Source: Halichondria panicea (Eukaryota; Porifera; Demospongiae; Suberitida; Halichondriidae). From it: a stretch of 64,000 nt of DNA. The position numbers and the translations under genes were made by a program. The stretch is from NCBI RefSeq assembly GCF_963675165.1, contig NC_087388.1, positions 620,001 to 684,000 of the forward strand, read 5' to 3'. This document shows, one piece after another, positions 1 through 11,656 of this stretch. Position 1 is the first letter of the stretch, and the number at the start of each line of letters is the position of its first letter. The notes beneath the pieces are model-generated. The model did not search any database. It was not told where the DNA came from and was given only the letters and a program-made list of their open reading frames with translations.

Positions 1-499
1 GAGTTTTGACTCCTCCAGTTCTTGTAGCAGGTGACTGTTGGTTGCCACTAGTGACCTGGGTGGTGTGAACAAGTCAGTTACCATTAGGCATGAATAATTA
101 AATTAATTGTGGGTATTTAAAAAACATGAGCTCTGAATGAAGAACGTAATTATGTACAGCTGTAATCATGGCAGTGGTATAATTGCTGTTACTATATGTA
201 TAATAGGGACTAATAGGCCTAGATGCTATATAGAACTTTCTTTACAATCACTTTACTATAACTCAAGATAGCCTACATAATAATTATAGTGGGAAAGAAC
301 TAGAGAGAGAGTGGGGAAATAAAGGGCAGAAAGTAAGAGATAGTGGGTACAGTATACATACATAGTTTATCACCTGTGACTCTCCTGAAGCATGACAGCC
401 AGCTGGTGGAGCTGCGTCATGGTGTCAGCCTCAGCCACACCCCTCTCAGCAGCAGCCTCTAATTCAGCTCTCAAATCATCCTTCTCAACCTCAAGGGAC

Positions 500-535
<36 letters not shown>

Positions 536-3500
536 GGGGGGGGGGGTGATCGATATTAGCATTAATTGACAAAAATAATGTTGACGCACGTATTTGTTGT
601 TTGAAGGTATCTAGGCGACTGGTGGGTGGAGCCTGATCCAGTGTCGTTCTCAGAGAAGCATTTTCCTCCTTCAGAGTGGCAATGATTTCATGGAGGGAAG
701 TCTGTGGGGAAGAAGCATAGTTGCATGTACTGCATACGAGGATCACTTATCTATTGAGACCACTCAGTACTGTCCCTACAATGCTATCACTATTAAATTG
801 ACCTCCCTAAAGAGACCACCTCTCTATTAAATTGAGACCACTCAAATACTTAATTCAACTATTGAAAAGATACCCGGCCCATAGAAACTATTCTAGTACA
901 ACAACACAGGAAGATCCAACAATGGAGTGCTGCAATTACACACATGACACTATAATATAATTATTATTGTCAATATGGCAGAGTACGTCATTAACACAAT
1001 TTTTGCTGGTACTGTAAATGTACAGTTTAATACCCTCAACATCACGTAGCCCATAAATATATTATGTATGAGTATCGTTATTATATATACCAAGACCCCC
1101 CCGCCCACTCACAGCCTCCCTGACAGTCTCTCCCAGCTGATGTCGTAACTCCTCCCTCGACCTCTTGTGCCCTGACACCTCCTCCGATAATTTAGTACGG
1201 CTCTCCTCAAAATGCTGACTCAGCACATTAGAGTCGGCCTGGCTTTGCTGCAACTGACCCTATGTGAAAAATAACTTCTAAAAAAATTCTCAAAATTACT
1301 TTTCCATACCTTTAATTGAGTAATTTCCGCATCCTTTTCTTGCAAGTTTGTAGTAACATTGTCCAGCTGTTGTTGAAGATCTCTGACGCTTTCCTCAAGT
1401 TTACCTTGCCTCTCCTGTTCATCCCGTGGGCGTGTGTGGTGTGAGGTGTGTGGGCGTATGGAGGGTGGGGGGATGTGAGCTCGGAGCCAGTCACTAAATT
1501 TATCTGTTGTATATAAACGAAAAATTACACAAATGAACCAAAAAGCAATACAATAAGCTTTATGGTATAAAAATCGATGCCCCTGAAAAATGCACCAATA
1601 TATGTTAATTATTAAGCTGGTACATACACATGCCCATCAATGACTAAACCACCTTTGAACTCTGAGTCTCTCTGCAGCGGACCAAGATCTCCGTCAACAA
1701 ACCTGAGGGGGTGGGTGGGTTACAGGTAACCATAGCAACTAATGTACGTGTGAGTGTGAGGCTGACCATTGCATAAATCCGAGCAAATCTTCTAGAGCAG
1801 CGGGCACTCCATCATCACTATGGTAACGACCCACCTTTACAATCTCAGCATCATCTGTAAACGGTTAATAAATTAATTTTCTTTTTAACCATTTAACTTA
1901 ATTACCATTGGTAATACTGCTCTGCTCCGGTTCACTAAGAGAGCGTGGAGTGGGTGTCAGTGTGAAGTGGCCCACCCCCCTTTTATCTCCGCTGTGTGTG
2001 GGCAGGCTGTGATGGTGTGAGGGGGTGTGGAGCTGACGAGCTTGGTCCCTCTTAGAGATCAGATCCAACAGTTCATCAGTGTCGTTGTCTAAACCTGTAC
2101 ACACAAACACATGATATGAGCATCACACGTACAAGCATCACATGACACAAACACATGATATGAGCATCACACGTACAAGTATCATATGACACAAACACAT
2201 GATATAAGCATCACACGTACAAGTATCACATGACACAAACACATGATATAAGCATCACACGTACAAGCATCACATGACACAAACACATGATATGAGCATC
2301 ACACGTACAAGTATCACATGACACACACACTGTTAGGCTACAGCAGTAACGACTGACACAATAATAGAGTGTGGCTACCATACACGCTGCAATACTTCAC
2401 TTGAGCGTGGAAGGACTAGCTACAACTAAGCTGCAAACGTACTAACTTGACTCACAGCTGGGTCTGGGGGCCAGTGACTTGACCAGCTCTTTCCTTGAAG
2501 ACAAACTGCACACACAGATATCAGTAGTAGACGTTGATATAATTATATACATACAGTGAAACCTGCTTAGGCTGGTGACTTAGTACATAAGCAGGTCACC
2601 CTCCATAATACAGCTAGGTTAATGGGCCCCAAACTGCACACACACACACAACTGTCAGTAGTAGACATTGATACAGCAGCCTCTACTCTAGTACACACAC
2701 TCACTGTTTGCCACTGCGTGATGACGCTACAGGTGTGCTAGATGGAAGGCTTCTGTCAAACAAGTGAGCCTGTGGGTGGGGGGGGGGTGGGTGGGCAGTC
2801 GGCTTAGAAACAAACAAGACTATAAATTGATTCGTAGAACGAAAGGTGCTAGTTATTTGGGCTCACCTGATCAGAGTTGAAATGTAGTAAGGCGGCTCTT
2901 CTCTCAGCATCCCTCACACCACGGTCATCTGTGAGAAGACAATAACTTTGAGTGGCCATAACTCCACTTCTGTTGACCCGATTTCAATAATTTTGTGATA
3001 TTCTGAAAGCTTAGAGTGAGCTCTTTCAAATGGTATGTTCAGCTCAAATTTTTCGATCGGACCCAAATTTGACATTTTCCCCCACCTATATATAGCCCAT
3101 GCTTTTTTATCAAAATCAGCCTCGAAAATGACCTTTGATTTTAATACACCATCTGAAAGAACATATTTTAGGCTACCAGAAAATCATAAAATCAGTGACA
3201 TTGGACCATCCTAAGACAAGTTATGGCCTCTCAAAGATGCTACCATTGCTACTCTCACCTAGCTTCCTGAGGTTGACCAGCATGTGGACCATAAAGAGTC
3301 TGTAGTCTGTCTCGTTCTTTGTAACTGGGTTTAGGCGAAGGTCCAAATCCTGCCAAAGACATTTATTACCATTTCACTCACAATACATTAATAATTAAAA
3401 AGTGGTCTCTCAAAATTATTGATGAAGGTCAACCTTCTTGTTGGTACAGTGAGCGGTACGTAAAAGTAAATAATGGGCATACACTTGCCTTTAGTTTCTT

Positions 3501-4398
3501 GTTGTGTCTGAGTCTGAACAGCTCTGTCAGTGATCCAATGTTGTTGTAGTAGCTGAAAGCTGTTGTCAAGGAAACAGATTATTTACTATAATTATAGCTG
3601 CTAAGTACGTGCAGCAATGACATAAGAATATGGATGTACCCAGAAAAATGTCTAAAGTGGCGGATATTTTCAACCCTCAATCTCAATCAATTTGCCTTTT
3701 TTATAGCCTGACATCATCTAGGTCTAAGAGGTGGTTAGTACCGACCACCACCATGTACCGACTAGTGTGCTTGATCATCTAGGTCTAAGAGGTGGTTAGT
3801 ACCGATGTGTGGTAAACTAGGTCTAAGAGGTGGTTAGTACCGACCACCACCATGTACCGACTAGTGTGCTTGATAGAGTAAAGTGTAGGATACATGTTGA
3901 GGGATTCCAGATGCTTCAGATGCTCAAGTCCCTAGATACGAGTTGCATAAGATGAAAATAATGCATACAGGAGCATAATAAAAACTGCATTTTGATAGCA
4001 TTAGTTTTCCCTATACAAACTTTAGACTCTGTCCCACACACACCCACATACCGCCCCTATCTCCACCTCCGCCCCCACACCTCACCTCCAGCGACTCAAG
4101 GGCGTTCCTCGAAAGGTCAAGATGTTTGAGGCGGACAAACCCAGCCAGCGATCTGCTGAGGTGAGTTATTTTCTCGTAATAGGACCCAGGCAGGGAGATG
4201 GACCTCACGTCATCTGCAGACGTAATAATTACATACGATAAGTACATACAAGGCCTTAAGGCAGACCATTACTTATACGTACGTACCTAGGGTATCTTTT
4301 TGCAGGTTGAGATGCTCTCTTATCCACTTCTCTGTGATGCAGAGGACGCCATTGCTGTCAGTCTTAGTAGTGTTTCTAGCTCTGTCGTTTCCAGCCAT
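1..4398 (-). CDS. CEP72: Centrosomal protein CEP72/LRRC36 family, 3' end cut by window edge
   Basis: The start codon is at 4398. Reading leftwards, exons are about 4287-4398, 4086-4213, 3894-3931, 3489-3552, 3259-3349, 2867-2928, 2705-2769, 2456-2505, 1906-2094, 1767-1854, ~1640-1701, ~1310-1417, ~1113-1260, ~607-700, 374-500 and 1-58; phases agree through exon 11, and later boundaries are approximate. The N-terminal half is a short leucine-rich repeat unit: segments reading SISLPGSYYEKITHL, LKHLDLSRNALESLE, YYNNIGSLTELFRL and LDLRLNPVTKNETDYRLFMV follow the human CEP72 pattern closely. The C-terminal half is coiled coil and ends with MLQESHRSLVATNSHLLQEL-like sequence, again as in CEP72. In vertebrates CEP72 is a centrosome and centriolar-satellite protein that helps recruit gamma-tubulin complexes. 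The intron after the fourth exon has a GC donor (AAG|GCAAGT). The last residues lie outside the window. Confidence 0.85.
2100..2326. repeat. 44-bp minisatellite, about 5 copies
   Basis: A 44-bp unit beginning acacaaacacatgatatgag is repeated head to tail about five times with a few substitutions. It lies in a CEP72 intron, directly upstream of the exon at 1906-2094 in the sense of transcription. Confidence 0.9.
2940..3240 (+). repeat. Dispersed ~290-bp repeat, copy 1
   Basis: The block running from about 'ggccataact' to 'agttatggcctc' recurs at 22797-23090 and 33300-33590 with clear similarity. Shared landmarks are 'gaaagcttagagtgagctct' and 'gacccaaatttga'. The ends are a ~10-bp inverted pair (ggccataact / agttatggcc), which suggests a small non-autonomous DNA element. 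All three copies sit in introns of minus-strand genes, in the same orientation. Confidence 0.75.
3714..3874. repeat. Local tandem repeat, 61-bp unit with one truncated copy
   Basis: The phrase 'ctaggtctaagaggtggtta' occurs three times (near 3717, 3778 and 3819). The first and third units are ~60 bp and nearly identical; the middle one is cut short at about 42 bp. It lies in a CEP72 intron. Confidence 0.85.
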
Positions 4399-4626
4399 GC
4401 TTTTGCATTTCAAAGCTTCTGATCTGGGGAGGTTCAGGGTTCGCTAATAACCAATTTTCAATTTTCACCGAGCGCCATTTACCATAACACCATTTTACCT
4501 AGTTCTCCTCAACTATAAAGAAGGTAATTCTGTGATACTGTATTTTGATTACAATGTATACTCTCCCCTCTCTATGTCACATGCACAGTGAGCTCTACAA
4601 TACATATCCACGAGTTTATATCACCC
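4399..4626. promoter_or_regulatory. Divergent promoter region between CEP72 and PDP
   Basis: Only 228 bp separate the divergent start codons of CEP72 (-) and the pyruvate dehydrogenase phosphatase gene (+). Both promoters and 5' UTRs must therefore lie in or across this stretch. No TATA box could be assigned with confidence. Confidence 0.5.
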
Positions 4627-6043
4627 ATGGTTTCCATGTGGTGTCTCAGAGTGAAGTCAATCCGTCGTCGTCCGATGACTCTCCTCGGGGCAGCTGCTGC
4701 TACCAGTTTCTTCGTTGGCGTTGCTCTATTCAAATCATGGACTCCAGGTGACTACTAGACTCCCACCACACCTACAGACGTACATGTAGACCCTTATAAA
4801 ATTGTTCGTATTAACATTTATTTATTTATTTATTTTCTGTACAGCTCATGTGCAGTGTGTAGCCTCTTGTGCTTCAGTGGGTGTGTATCAGATACTGCAA
4901 AAGAACGAAGCTTCCAAGAAATTGAAAAACCACCGAGTGAAAAGATTTGACGTAAACTTTCTTGGTTCCAACTCACCAATTGAAGATCGATTTGTGGTCG
5001 GTGCTAGTAATAACCTAGGAGCTACTCTCTTCTCAGTAATTGACGGTCACAAAGGAACCCATTGCTCACACTACCTCCAACACCACATGTTACAACACGT
5101 ATCTACGGCTCTACACAAAACAGGAGATGTTAAAGATAAAGACGACTTGAGAATTATACTGAATATGAACAGTACACCTTTTGTCGTTAACTCACAAGCT
5201 GAAGTCGAGCTCCAACCCAAAGACGGTTTCGATGGAAATCTAATTAAAGGATGTTTACAGAAATCTTTAAGTTTATTGGATGATTCGTTTTGCAATGCAG
5301 CTCTTGAAGACATTAAACTCATCCAAAAAGGACACTCCCTATCTCCTGACATGAAACAGCGTGTAATGACGGCCATTGAGGGGGCGTGTGCTATCACAGC
5401 TGTCGTGAGAAAAGACGACATTTTCGTCGCTAATACGGGAGATTGTAGAGTAGTGATTGGGCGAGAAACGGCCGGTAAAACTTGGACAGCTGTTCCACTT
5501 TCAGACGACCAAAATGCTCAGAACAAAGCTGAAGTGAAGCGGCTCCAAGACGCACATCCGGGGGAGACGGTGATAATTGAGAATCGTGTTCTGGGCAGTT
5601 TAATGCCTTTCAGAACATTTGGCGATGCTGACTTCAAGTGGGAGAAAAAATACTTGCAAGGTTTGATGACCACCTGGATAAACTACGAGACGCCACCGTA
5701 CGTAACAGCTGAGCCTGTGGTCACCCACTGTAAAATCGAAGAGAGTGATCGTTTCCTGATAATTGGATCGGATGGTTTGTGGGAAAGAGTGTCTAACGAA
5801 GAAGCTGTAAACGTTGTTGCAAGGACTCAGGGGGAAAAGAAGTTTTCAAAGAAACGGTCGTTTTTTGGTTCGATATTTGGAGAGTCAAGGGACGATGAGT
5901 GTTGCCGTGACAATGCCGCTACTCAGCTATTGTGGCATGTGTTAGGAGGTAGTGATACTGAAGTGTCTCAGCTACTCAATGTAGACCCGAGGGTTAGCCG
6001 AATGTATCGTGATGACATCACTATTATTGTTGTGTACTTCTAA
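4627..6043 (+). CDS. PDP: Pyruvate dehydrogenase phosphatase catalytic subunit (PP2C family, mitochondrial)
   Basis: Two exons, 4627-4747 and 4845-6043, join in frame (G|CT). The protein is about 439 residues. PDP removes phosphate from the E1-alpha subunit of the pyruvate dehydrogenase complex in the mitochondrial matrix and so reactivates it. The first exon gives an Arg-rich, Ala-rich N-terminus followed by a hydrophobic stretch, as expected for a mitochondrial presequence; ATG 4627 is chosen because it supplies this and keeps the phase. PP2C metal-binding motifs are intact: SNSPIEDRF, VIDGHKG, VANTGDCR, IGSDGLWE and MYRDDITIIVV. PDP-specific segments (LMPFRTFGDADFKW, TPPYVTAEPVVT) set it apart from other PP2Cs. 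It is divergent from CEP72 and 231 bp upstream of the TEFM-like gene. Confidence 0.93.
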
Positions 6044-6274
6044 AATTTAATCATTTCTATCATTTTGTGTATTATCAATACATCAAACTCTGATTCAAAT
6101 TATTGACATGTTACTATTGTGATCTTTGCCACCACTATTAAAATGGTGATAAAGCTGCTGTCAGATTACTCGGCATAAAACTATGTAGATCTACACCTAG
6201 TGTACCTATAAGAAGAGATCAGTATGGATTCAGGAAGAGACTACATCAACTGTTAGATTTACATTGAATTGAAA

Positions 6275-8194
6275 ATGAATTTAGTAAAAACGATGAACAA
6301 TATCAAAGGAGTAGTCCATCTGTTGAATATCGAGTCTCGACAAGTGTTACTAAGTAAACCTGGTATAGGACCAAAGAGAGTCGAGAAGATCCTTACCCTG
6401 AGGAGCGATTGCATGAAAGATGGCGGATCAATGAGTCTAAGAGATGCAATGGATGCGAAGGCGATCACTCCTAGTCTATTGGCAAAGCTAACGGGAGATG
6501 AAAATGCACCATTTGTGATCAAATACGTAGAACTGTATTGCCAGAGCTTCCATGATGTCTGTCAGGTTGGTAGATCTAGTAACAAATGTTGATCAAGGAC
6601 CAAGTACCGTTAATGCTTGCACGGTTACGTATTGCTAAATGCCACAGTGGATTTACCGTCTATAATTACTATATATAGTGCTCCTATACTGAGGTAGTCC
6701 GTACCTAGTGTTCTCCTAGTGTTTCCATACAGGCACCTAATAGTGACAGGGCTGCATGAGGTATACCTAGTGTTCTCCTAGTGTTTCCATACAGGCACCT
6801 AATAGTGACAGGGCTGCATGAGGTATACCTAGTGTTCTCCTAGTGTTTCCATACAGGCACCTAATAGTGACAGGGCTGCATGAGGTATACCTAGTGTTCT
6901 CCTAGTGTTTCCATACAGGAACCTAATAGTGACAGGGCTGCATGAGGTATACCTAGTGTTCTCCTAGTGTTTCCATACAGGAACCTAATAGTGACAGGGC
7001 TGCATGAGGTATACCTAGTGTTCTCCTAATAAATTATTCAATAGTGCTTCCATACATGTACAGGGTTAGGGAGGGGGTTAGGTACTAGAATATTTTGCAA
7101 ATGTGATTAAAAATAAAATCACAAAAACCTAAACTGGTACTGCATGCATGGTATGACACAAGATCCCTGTCAGAACGCAATAGTTAGATCACAAAGGGTC
7201 ACTCATTCGCAAATGTTTTTCACACCCAACATATTCTAGTAATACGGTATAATGTATACTGCAGTCCAAGAAAAAGCAGGGAAATTATTTTGGGAGCCAG
7301 TAAATCATGTGAGAAGAAGAGAAGTACCACACAATTTTGTGTTGACCCATCTACAGTACGTAAGCCAGAACAAAAGTCAACACTAAAATACCAATATTAT
7401 TACACAGGTACATTTACAATGTTATAGCCAGCCTCTCACCTGCCCATGCAATCCAAGTTGAGGGTTACTCACCTGTAACCACAGTTTAAGCTTGCACAAC
7501 CACTGTTGCAAAGATTCTGCAAAACCCTGTATAGTGTTTCCTTACATGCAGATACCTAGTAATCTCCTATCTCTGGATCTGGGCATACACAATGCTGCAT
7601 ACGTTCTCATGGATACTGACTACACTGTACGAGAGTGGAAAAGACTGGACCTGGGCATGCCCTCTCCTTATAATCCAGAGGAATGCTTCAGAAAGGTCAG
7701 CTTTCAGCGGCAGTTTTGCATGCAATAAAGATTCAAAAATATTTTTTTTGCAGGTGAAAGAATCCCTGGGGCAGTTTCCACCAGCTGATCTGTATGTGAT
7801 AGAGGAACAAAGTCACAGAAACCCATCTAATCGAGGTTTTCTAAACATCAGTGTGCAACTGAGAGTCTTAGAGGCCATGGTTTTGGCAGTATCCAAGCTC
7901 ACAAGCTTGTCCCCAGTCCATTCTCTGTCTCCAAACCGTGTCTCACGATACTTTGGTACCAACGGGAAAAGTGGGGCTGCTGCCAAGAAGAAGATGTCTA
8001 TCGAGTTTGCTACCAAAATGATTGAAACTCTCAATCCAATGAAGACCCCTCTTGGAAATACAATAAAAGTGCCACAGGATTTAGTCAAATATTTTGAAAA
8101 GGAGAAAAAGAAGGACGACCTCAGCGATTGTTTACTCCAGGCTGCAGCTGTTGTTGATTGGTGTAAAATGACACAAAAACTTAACTATAATTAG
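6275..8194 (+). CDS. TEFM: TEFM-like mitochondrial protein: helix-hairpin-helix plus RuvC/Ydc2-like domain
   Basis: Three exons, 6275-6565, 7552-7695 and 7754-8194, join in phase 0 and give 291 residues. An in-frame stop just upstream supports ATG 6275, although a distal 5' exon with a clearer presequence is possible. Residues ~15-50 hold a ComEA-type helix-hairpin-helix (SKPGIGPKRVEKIL). Residues ~100-285 form an RNase H/RuvC-like domain whose order matches human TEFM (ADLYVIEEQ; LRVLEAMVLAV; SPNRVSRYFG; SDCLLQAAAVV). TEFM stimulates the mitochondrial RNA polymerase, and its human RuvC-like domain is a catalytically dead relative of yeast Cce1/Ydc2 resolvases. Here the usual acidic positions look intact: D ~106 (SLDLG), E ~162 (VIEE), and D ~266/267 and ~270 (KKDDLSDCLLQ). 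It could therefore be an active resolvase rather than, or as well as, an elongation factor. Intron 1 holds a 62-bp minisatellite. Confidence 0.8.
6700..7030. repeat. 62-bp minisatellite, about 5 copies
   Basis: A 62-bp unit containing 'cctagtgttctcctagtg' and 'gtgacagggctgcatgaggt' is repeated about five times with near identity inside intron 1 of the TEFM-like gene. The low divergence implies recent expansion or homogenisation. Confidence 0.92.
7079..7249. mobile_element. Diverged inverted-repeat element of the TACCGTATTACTAG family
   Basis: It shares 'cagaacgcaatagttagatc', 'acaaagggtca' and the right end 'attctagtaatacggta' with the fuller copies at 34508-34711 and 56614-56832. The left terminus is degraded. 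It lies in intron 1 of the TEFM-like gene. Confidence 0.65.
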
Positions 8195-8815
8195 ATAGTT
8201 TCAAGAGTGGCATATATACGCACTCCTGGTTGTACATTTGACAATAACAGTTAATTTTGTTGCTTTTTTTGTTATTTTTGGCTGAGTTGAGAGGTGCTCT
8301 GCACAGAAAATTGTTTGTTAATACCTCTGCAAACGAATACATACGCAAAGCATGCACATTTTTATTTCTTTATGTCTGAGTTGAGCATTCAAAACTTTTT
8401 TTCTTTAATAGTGTACATGTAAAAAAAACCTGTGGGGGGCACAATAGACGTTTATGAGCTGAAGAATGCAATTAGTGTTGATTACTACTTGGTTTACTTC
8501 CGTAGTAGTTTTAGCCACACCCACTTTACATGTAATTACATTGTGTACTGAATGCAGGTGTCATTCACAAAATCTAAATAAGCAAAACCTGGGTACGTAA
8601 CAAATTATTAAAACACACTTTTTCAAATTGAATGAAAGATAACAAAACTAACATGGATGTACACATTTTCACTCTTGATTGAGAGTTAAATAGCTTAATT
8701 AGTGTGTCATTCGCAAAATAATGTACACACTCAAAACCTGGGTATACAGACGAGCACATCCAGCTGCTTCTGCACACATATAAAACGTTTTCAAATTGAA
8801 TGCAAAATAACAAAA
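8195..8815. other. Intergenic, convergent 3' ends with decayed copies of the DDD-gene 3' flank
   Basis: No gene is seen here. Two decayed tandem stretches (about 8560-8670 and 8700-8815) each carry a 'gtgtcattc...caaaa' motif and a 'ttcaaattgaatg...aacaaaactaa' motif. The same signals precede the stop region of the DDD genes at 24840-24940 and 28130-28245, so they appear to be duplicated 3' flank of that family. Confidence 0.5.
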
Positions 8816-9898
8816 CTAAATGTGTTTGTATGGATGTACACATCCTGCAGTATGGGGTAACACACAAGCATTAGAGTAGCCACTTTGTCTATCTTTGTAC
8901 CCGCCTGATCTCCACTCCTGCATTAAACTGTTTTCTCTGAACTCTTCTATTGGAACTATTTTCTCAATGTCTTTTGTTATTAAATCAATGATCTCCCTCG
9001 TTTCAAAGTGCCTTGGATAGGATCTGTGTTGAGTGTTCCGAGTGATGAATTCCACAGGGAACACCATTTGATTGTGGTAGGCCATGTCACCCATTAAACA
9101 GATATACCACTGAGAGAACCACCAACTAGTGTTATCAAACCGATTCCAATGATGCAAAACAGGTTCCAAAACAGTCTCAGCAGCTTTGTGGTGGAAGGCA
9201 TTAATCATACCGTCAAAAAAGACGGCTGTAACATACTCTTCCATAGGCTCTTGGAAACAACCATTTCTGATTTTGAATCGAATTGTCCGGTCGACTGATC
9301 GCCATTCTTCAGTATCGATTGCCGCTATTGGAGGCCGCAAACGAAACAAAAAATCTTCAAATGATCTCCAAGGATTTTTGTTATGATCTTGTACATCGTT
9401 ATACAGCTCTATTTTAGCATCATCATCCATGAAAATGTAATACATGTACTTTTTATCTCCTTGCACTGTGGTATTGTACAGTATCCCTCTGCCGGTAGTC
9501 CAGGTGGTAGATGGATGAAAGATATGGGTAACGTGGGAACTGTACGTACTGGCGGTGGTGCATCTCTCCTTGTATCCTAGCACCAGCAAGTCACACTGAC
9601 AATCTAAAGAGTTGCCAAATATATCAATTGATAATAAATCTTCAGGAACACAGCTTTCAGTCATGATCATGTAGAGAAATTTCTTGTGGAAATCAACACC
9701 ACTGTCTAAATTGCAATCTGTAGCTTTGTGTCTGGCGATATTGGACCTTGAGTAATGAGGGATTAGCTCCACTGGCAACACAAATAACTTGTCTAGGAGG
9801 CAGTAATGTCGTAGTATATACAATACTAGTATTATATCCACCATTAGAGCAGCAACAAAACAGCAGGAAGTTCTTATTTTAGGGACGAATAGCTTCAT
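8816..9898 (-). CDS. Type II membrane protein with DDD motif, family copy 1 (putative glycosyltransferase-like)
   Basis: One uninterrupted ORF of 360 residues. There is a short basic N-terminus, one transmembrane segment at about residues 12-33 (CFVAALMVDIILVLYILRHY), and a Cys-containing lumenal or extracellular domain. The segment YYIFMDDDAKIELY resembles the metal-binding DXD motif on a beta strand in GT-A glycosyltransferases. A type II topology and ~350-residue length also suit a Golgi enzyme. Other family-conserved features are PWRSFEDFLFRLRPPIAA, NRFDNTSWWFSQWYICLMGD and a C-terminal Cys/His-rich tail (GCVHPYKHI). I do not recognise a named family, so function is inferred only from topology and the DDD motif. 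Four relatives occur in this window (11657, 14718, 24938, 28245). Confidence 0.8.
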   Translation of the reverse strand: MKLFVPKIRTSCCFVAALMVDIILVLYILRHYCLLDKLFVLPVELIPHYSRSNIARHKATDCNLDSGVDFHKKFLYMIMTESCVPEDLLSIDIFGNSLDCQCDLLVLGYKERCTTASTYSSHVTHIFHPSTTWTTGRGILYNTTVQGDKKYMYYIFMDDDAKIELYNDVQDHNKNPWRSFEDFLFRLRPPIAAIDTEEWRSVDRTIRFKIRNGCFQEPMEEYVTAVFFDGMINAFHHKAAETVLEPVLHHWNRFDNTSWWFSQWYICLMGDMAYHNQMVFPVEFITRNTQHRSYPRHFETREIIDLITKDIEKIVPIEEFRENSLMQEWRSGGYKDRQSGYSNACVLPHTAGCVHPYKHI

Positions 9899-11656
9899 TC
9901 TTGAGAACGACTTTTCTCAGATGCCTCACCTAAAAAAATGTTATTATTATATAGGCCAATTAAATTTCGTATGCATGTGTGCATTATTGCGCAGAGCACA
10001 ATAATGCGGCCTAGATTCGAAGTGACCAGTACACATTGTACAATGTACACACTTTACATGTACAGATAAATATGCTCCTCTTCCATAACACTTTATAGCA
10101 TATTGAGCAAAAAAATTTTAGCACCCCTCCTGTCAAGAGAGACAGAGCGATACCGGCTGCCTTAGTGATGGCCCACTCTACCCAACTGAATTCTCCTGTG
10201 ACCATACCCTCAATACCGTCAATGCAGTCAGAGATTCCTTCTCCAATGAGGAACATTCCGAACTGTGACGCAACCATATGTTGCATTAGCACACTTATAT
10301 TACTTGATAGAACCGATACTTGTACGATATTAATTAGGTATGGTAAGCTAAGAATCAATGCTTTGGGACCACCAGAATGCCTTGGATTGCTTATATACAA
10401 TCAGGATTGGAATCATGTAAAGAGGAGATGAGAAAATTGGGCATTGAATGGTTAAGTCAATAGTTTGGGTCGAATAAATCATGCTCCCACTTGGACACTG
10501 CGTTCTCCTGGCCCCGCTGGCCGCAGGATGAATCTCTACAGCTAGGAGAGAAAATAACATTTTCAATAGCCACATGTACTATCGATAGCTAATTATAGAG
10601 ACTAGCTGCATGTTCTTGTCTTTCTCAGTTGTTCTCCATTACTATGACTGAAAGCTGTGAAGAATACTATTGTCACTTTGATCAGATGTATTTGGCAGAC
10701 AGTGCATGGGGTGCATGATTATGCTTGGGTTCTCATTTCGAGGTTACGCTGTACCTCATGCTGCCTCTCTAAAGTCTTCCCCATTGTTGTAGCTAGCAAT
10801 GGGAAATTGAAGAGAGGCAACTTCATGACTCACACCGCCACACCTCCATGCACCCTGTGATGACACTTGATACTAAGCTTGATACTATAAGCGAAACCAG
10901 GAGCCCATAATTGAGAGCTCCTGGCGAAACTCATAAGTGTAGAGTCTACTACTCAGTACTGGGTGATTGATACACCATTCTCCATGAGTTCATAATTATT
11001 GGAGCTGTTCTCTAAGTCATCAGTTTATAATTCATATAATTTATAATCATAATTATTATCTCTGGCACACATATTAAAAATACAAAATTAATAAAATAGT
11101 TTCAATGAAAGCACCGCAGGTGCTGATGCCTCGGTGGAGATGTCAAAGCTACATAACATAAAGCTGCTACTAATAGCTTTTATGCAAAACAATTAAATTT
11201 TGCTGCATTGCAAAAACTCAGCGAGTGGGTAATGATCGACCATGATTGTTGTTAAAACGATCGATGCCAAAAGTTCAAGTCTAAAATTAATAGCTGCCAT
11301 CAGCAGAGCCTTGCAGCTCTCTTCTCACTCTTGCAGCTACCAATAGCTAGCGTTCTAGTGCAGAGCTAACTACTAAGTAGAGTAGCAACACTCGGTAAAC
11401 AAGTTTGGCTACGTGCTCTTCTAAAAAGGCTGCAATGGCATTCCAAGTAAGCAAAACTAGGCATAACTCGAGAATGAAACATTATTTTGCAAATCCACTA
11501 ATTAAAATCCAAGTAAACATGACTAGAAGCCTATAGAAACTCTTACTTGCACTTGATTCATCCTTGAGCAGCTGTAGCAGTCTACACAGACACACTACCG
11601 TATACCTCGCTTGCGCATGCGCACCGAGGCATAATTAATTACGTTTGAATGCAAAA
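9899..11656. other. Spacer between DDD copies 1 and 2; first ~1.2 kb is a duplicated block
   Basis: About 9955-11100 is repeated with high identity at 13560-14700, and part of it (about 10390-10540) recurs at 16310-16470. The remainder, 11100-11640, is unique within the window, and I see no gene in it. Confidence 0.8.
10060..10400 (-). pseudogene. Orphan coding fragment with an EGISDCIDGIEGM motif
   Basis: An open frame reads through FLIGEGISDCIDGIEGM, GEFSWVEWAITKAAGIALSL and LLTGG. The segment reminds me of a recurrent hydrophobic stretch in large uncharacterised animal proteins, but that is memory and not a match. The duplicate at 13690-13960 carries a 5-bp insertion and a 2-bp deletion that break the frame, so the coding meaning is probably lost. 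It could instead be an unrecognised exon. Confidence 0.35.

Noticed and set aside
2100-2326. CRISPR-like array from regular 44-bp repeats
   Set aside because: Units are contiguous with no unique spacers. This is a minisatellite in a eukaryotic intron.
6700-7030. CRISPR-like array or repeated protein domain from the 62-bp units
   Set aside because: Contiguous tandem DNA repeat inside an intron. 62 is not a multiple of 3 and no open frame crosses it.
9186-9580. Plus-strand ORFs antisense to the DDD genes, repeated in every copy
   Set aside because: They recur only because the genes on the other strand are duplicated. They have no start context or protein-like features of their own.
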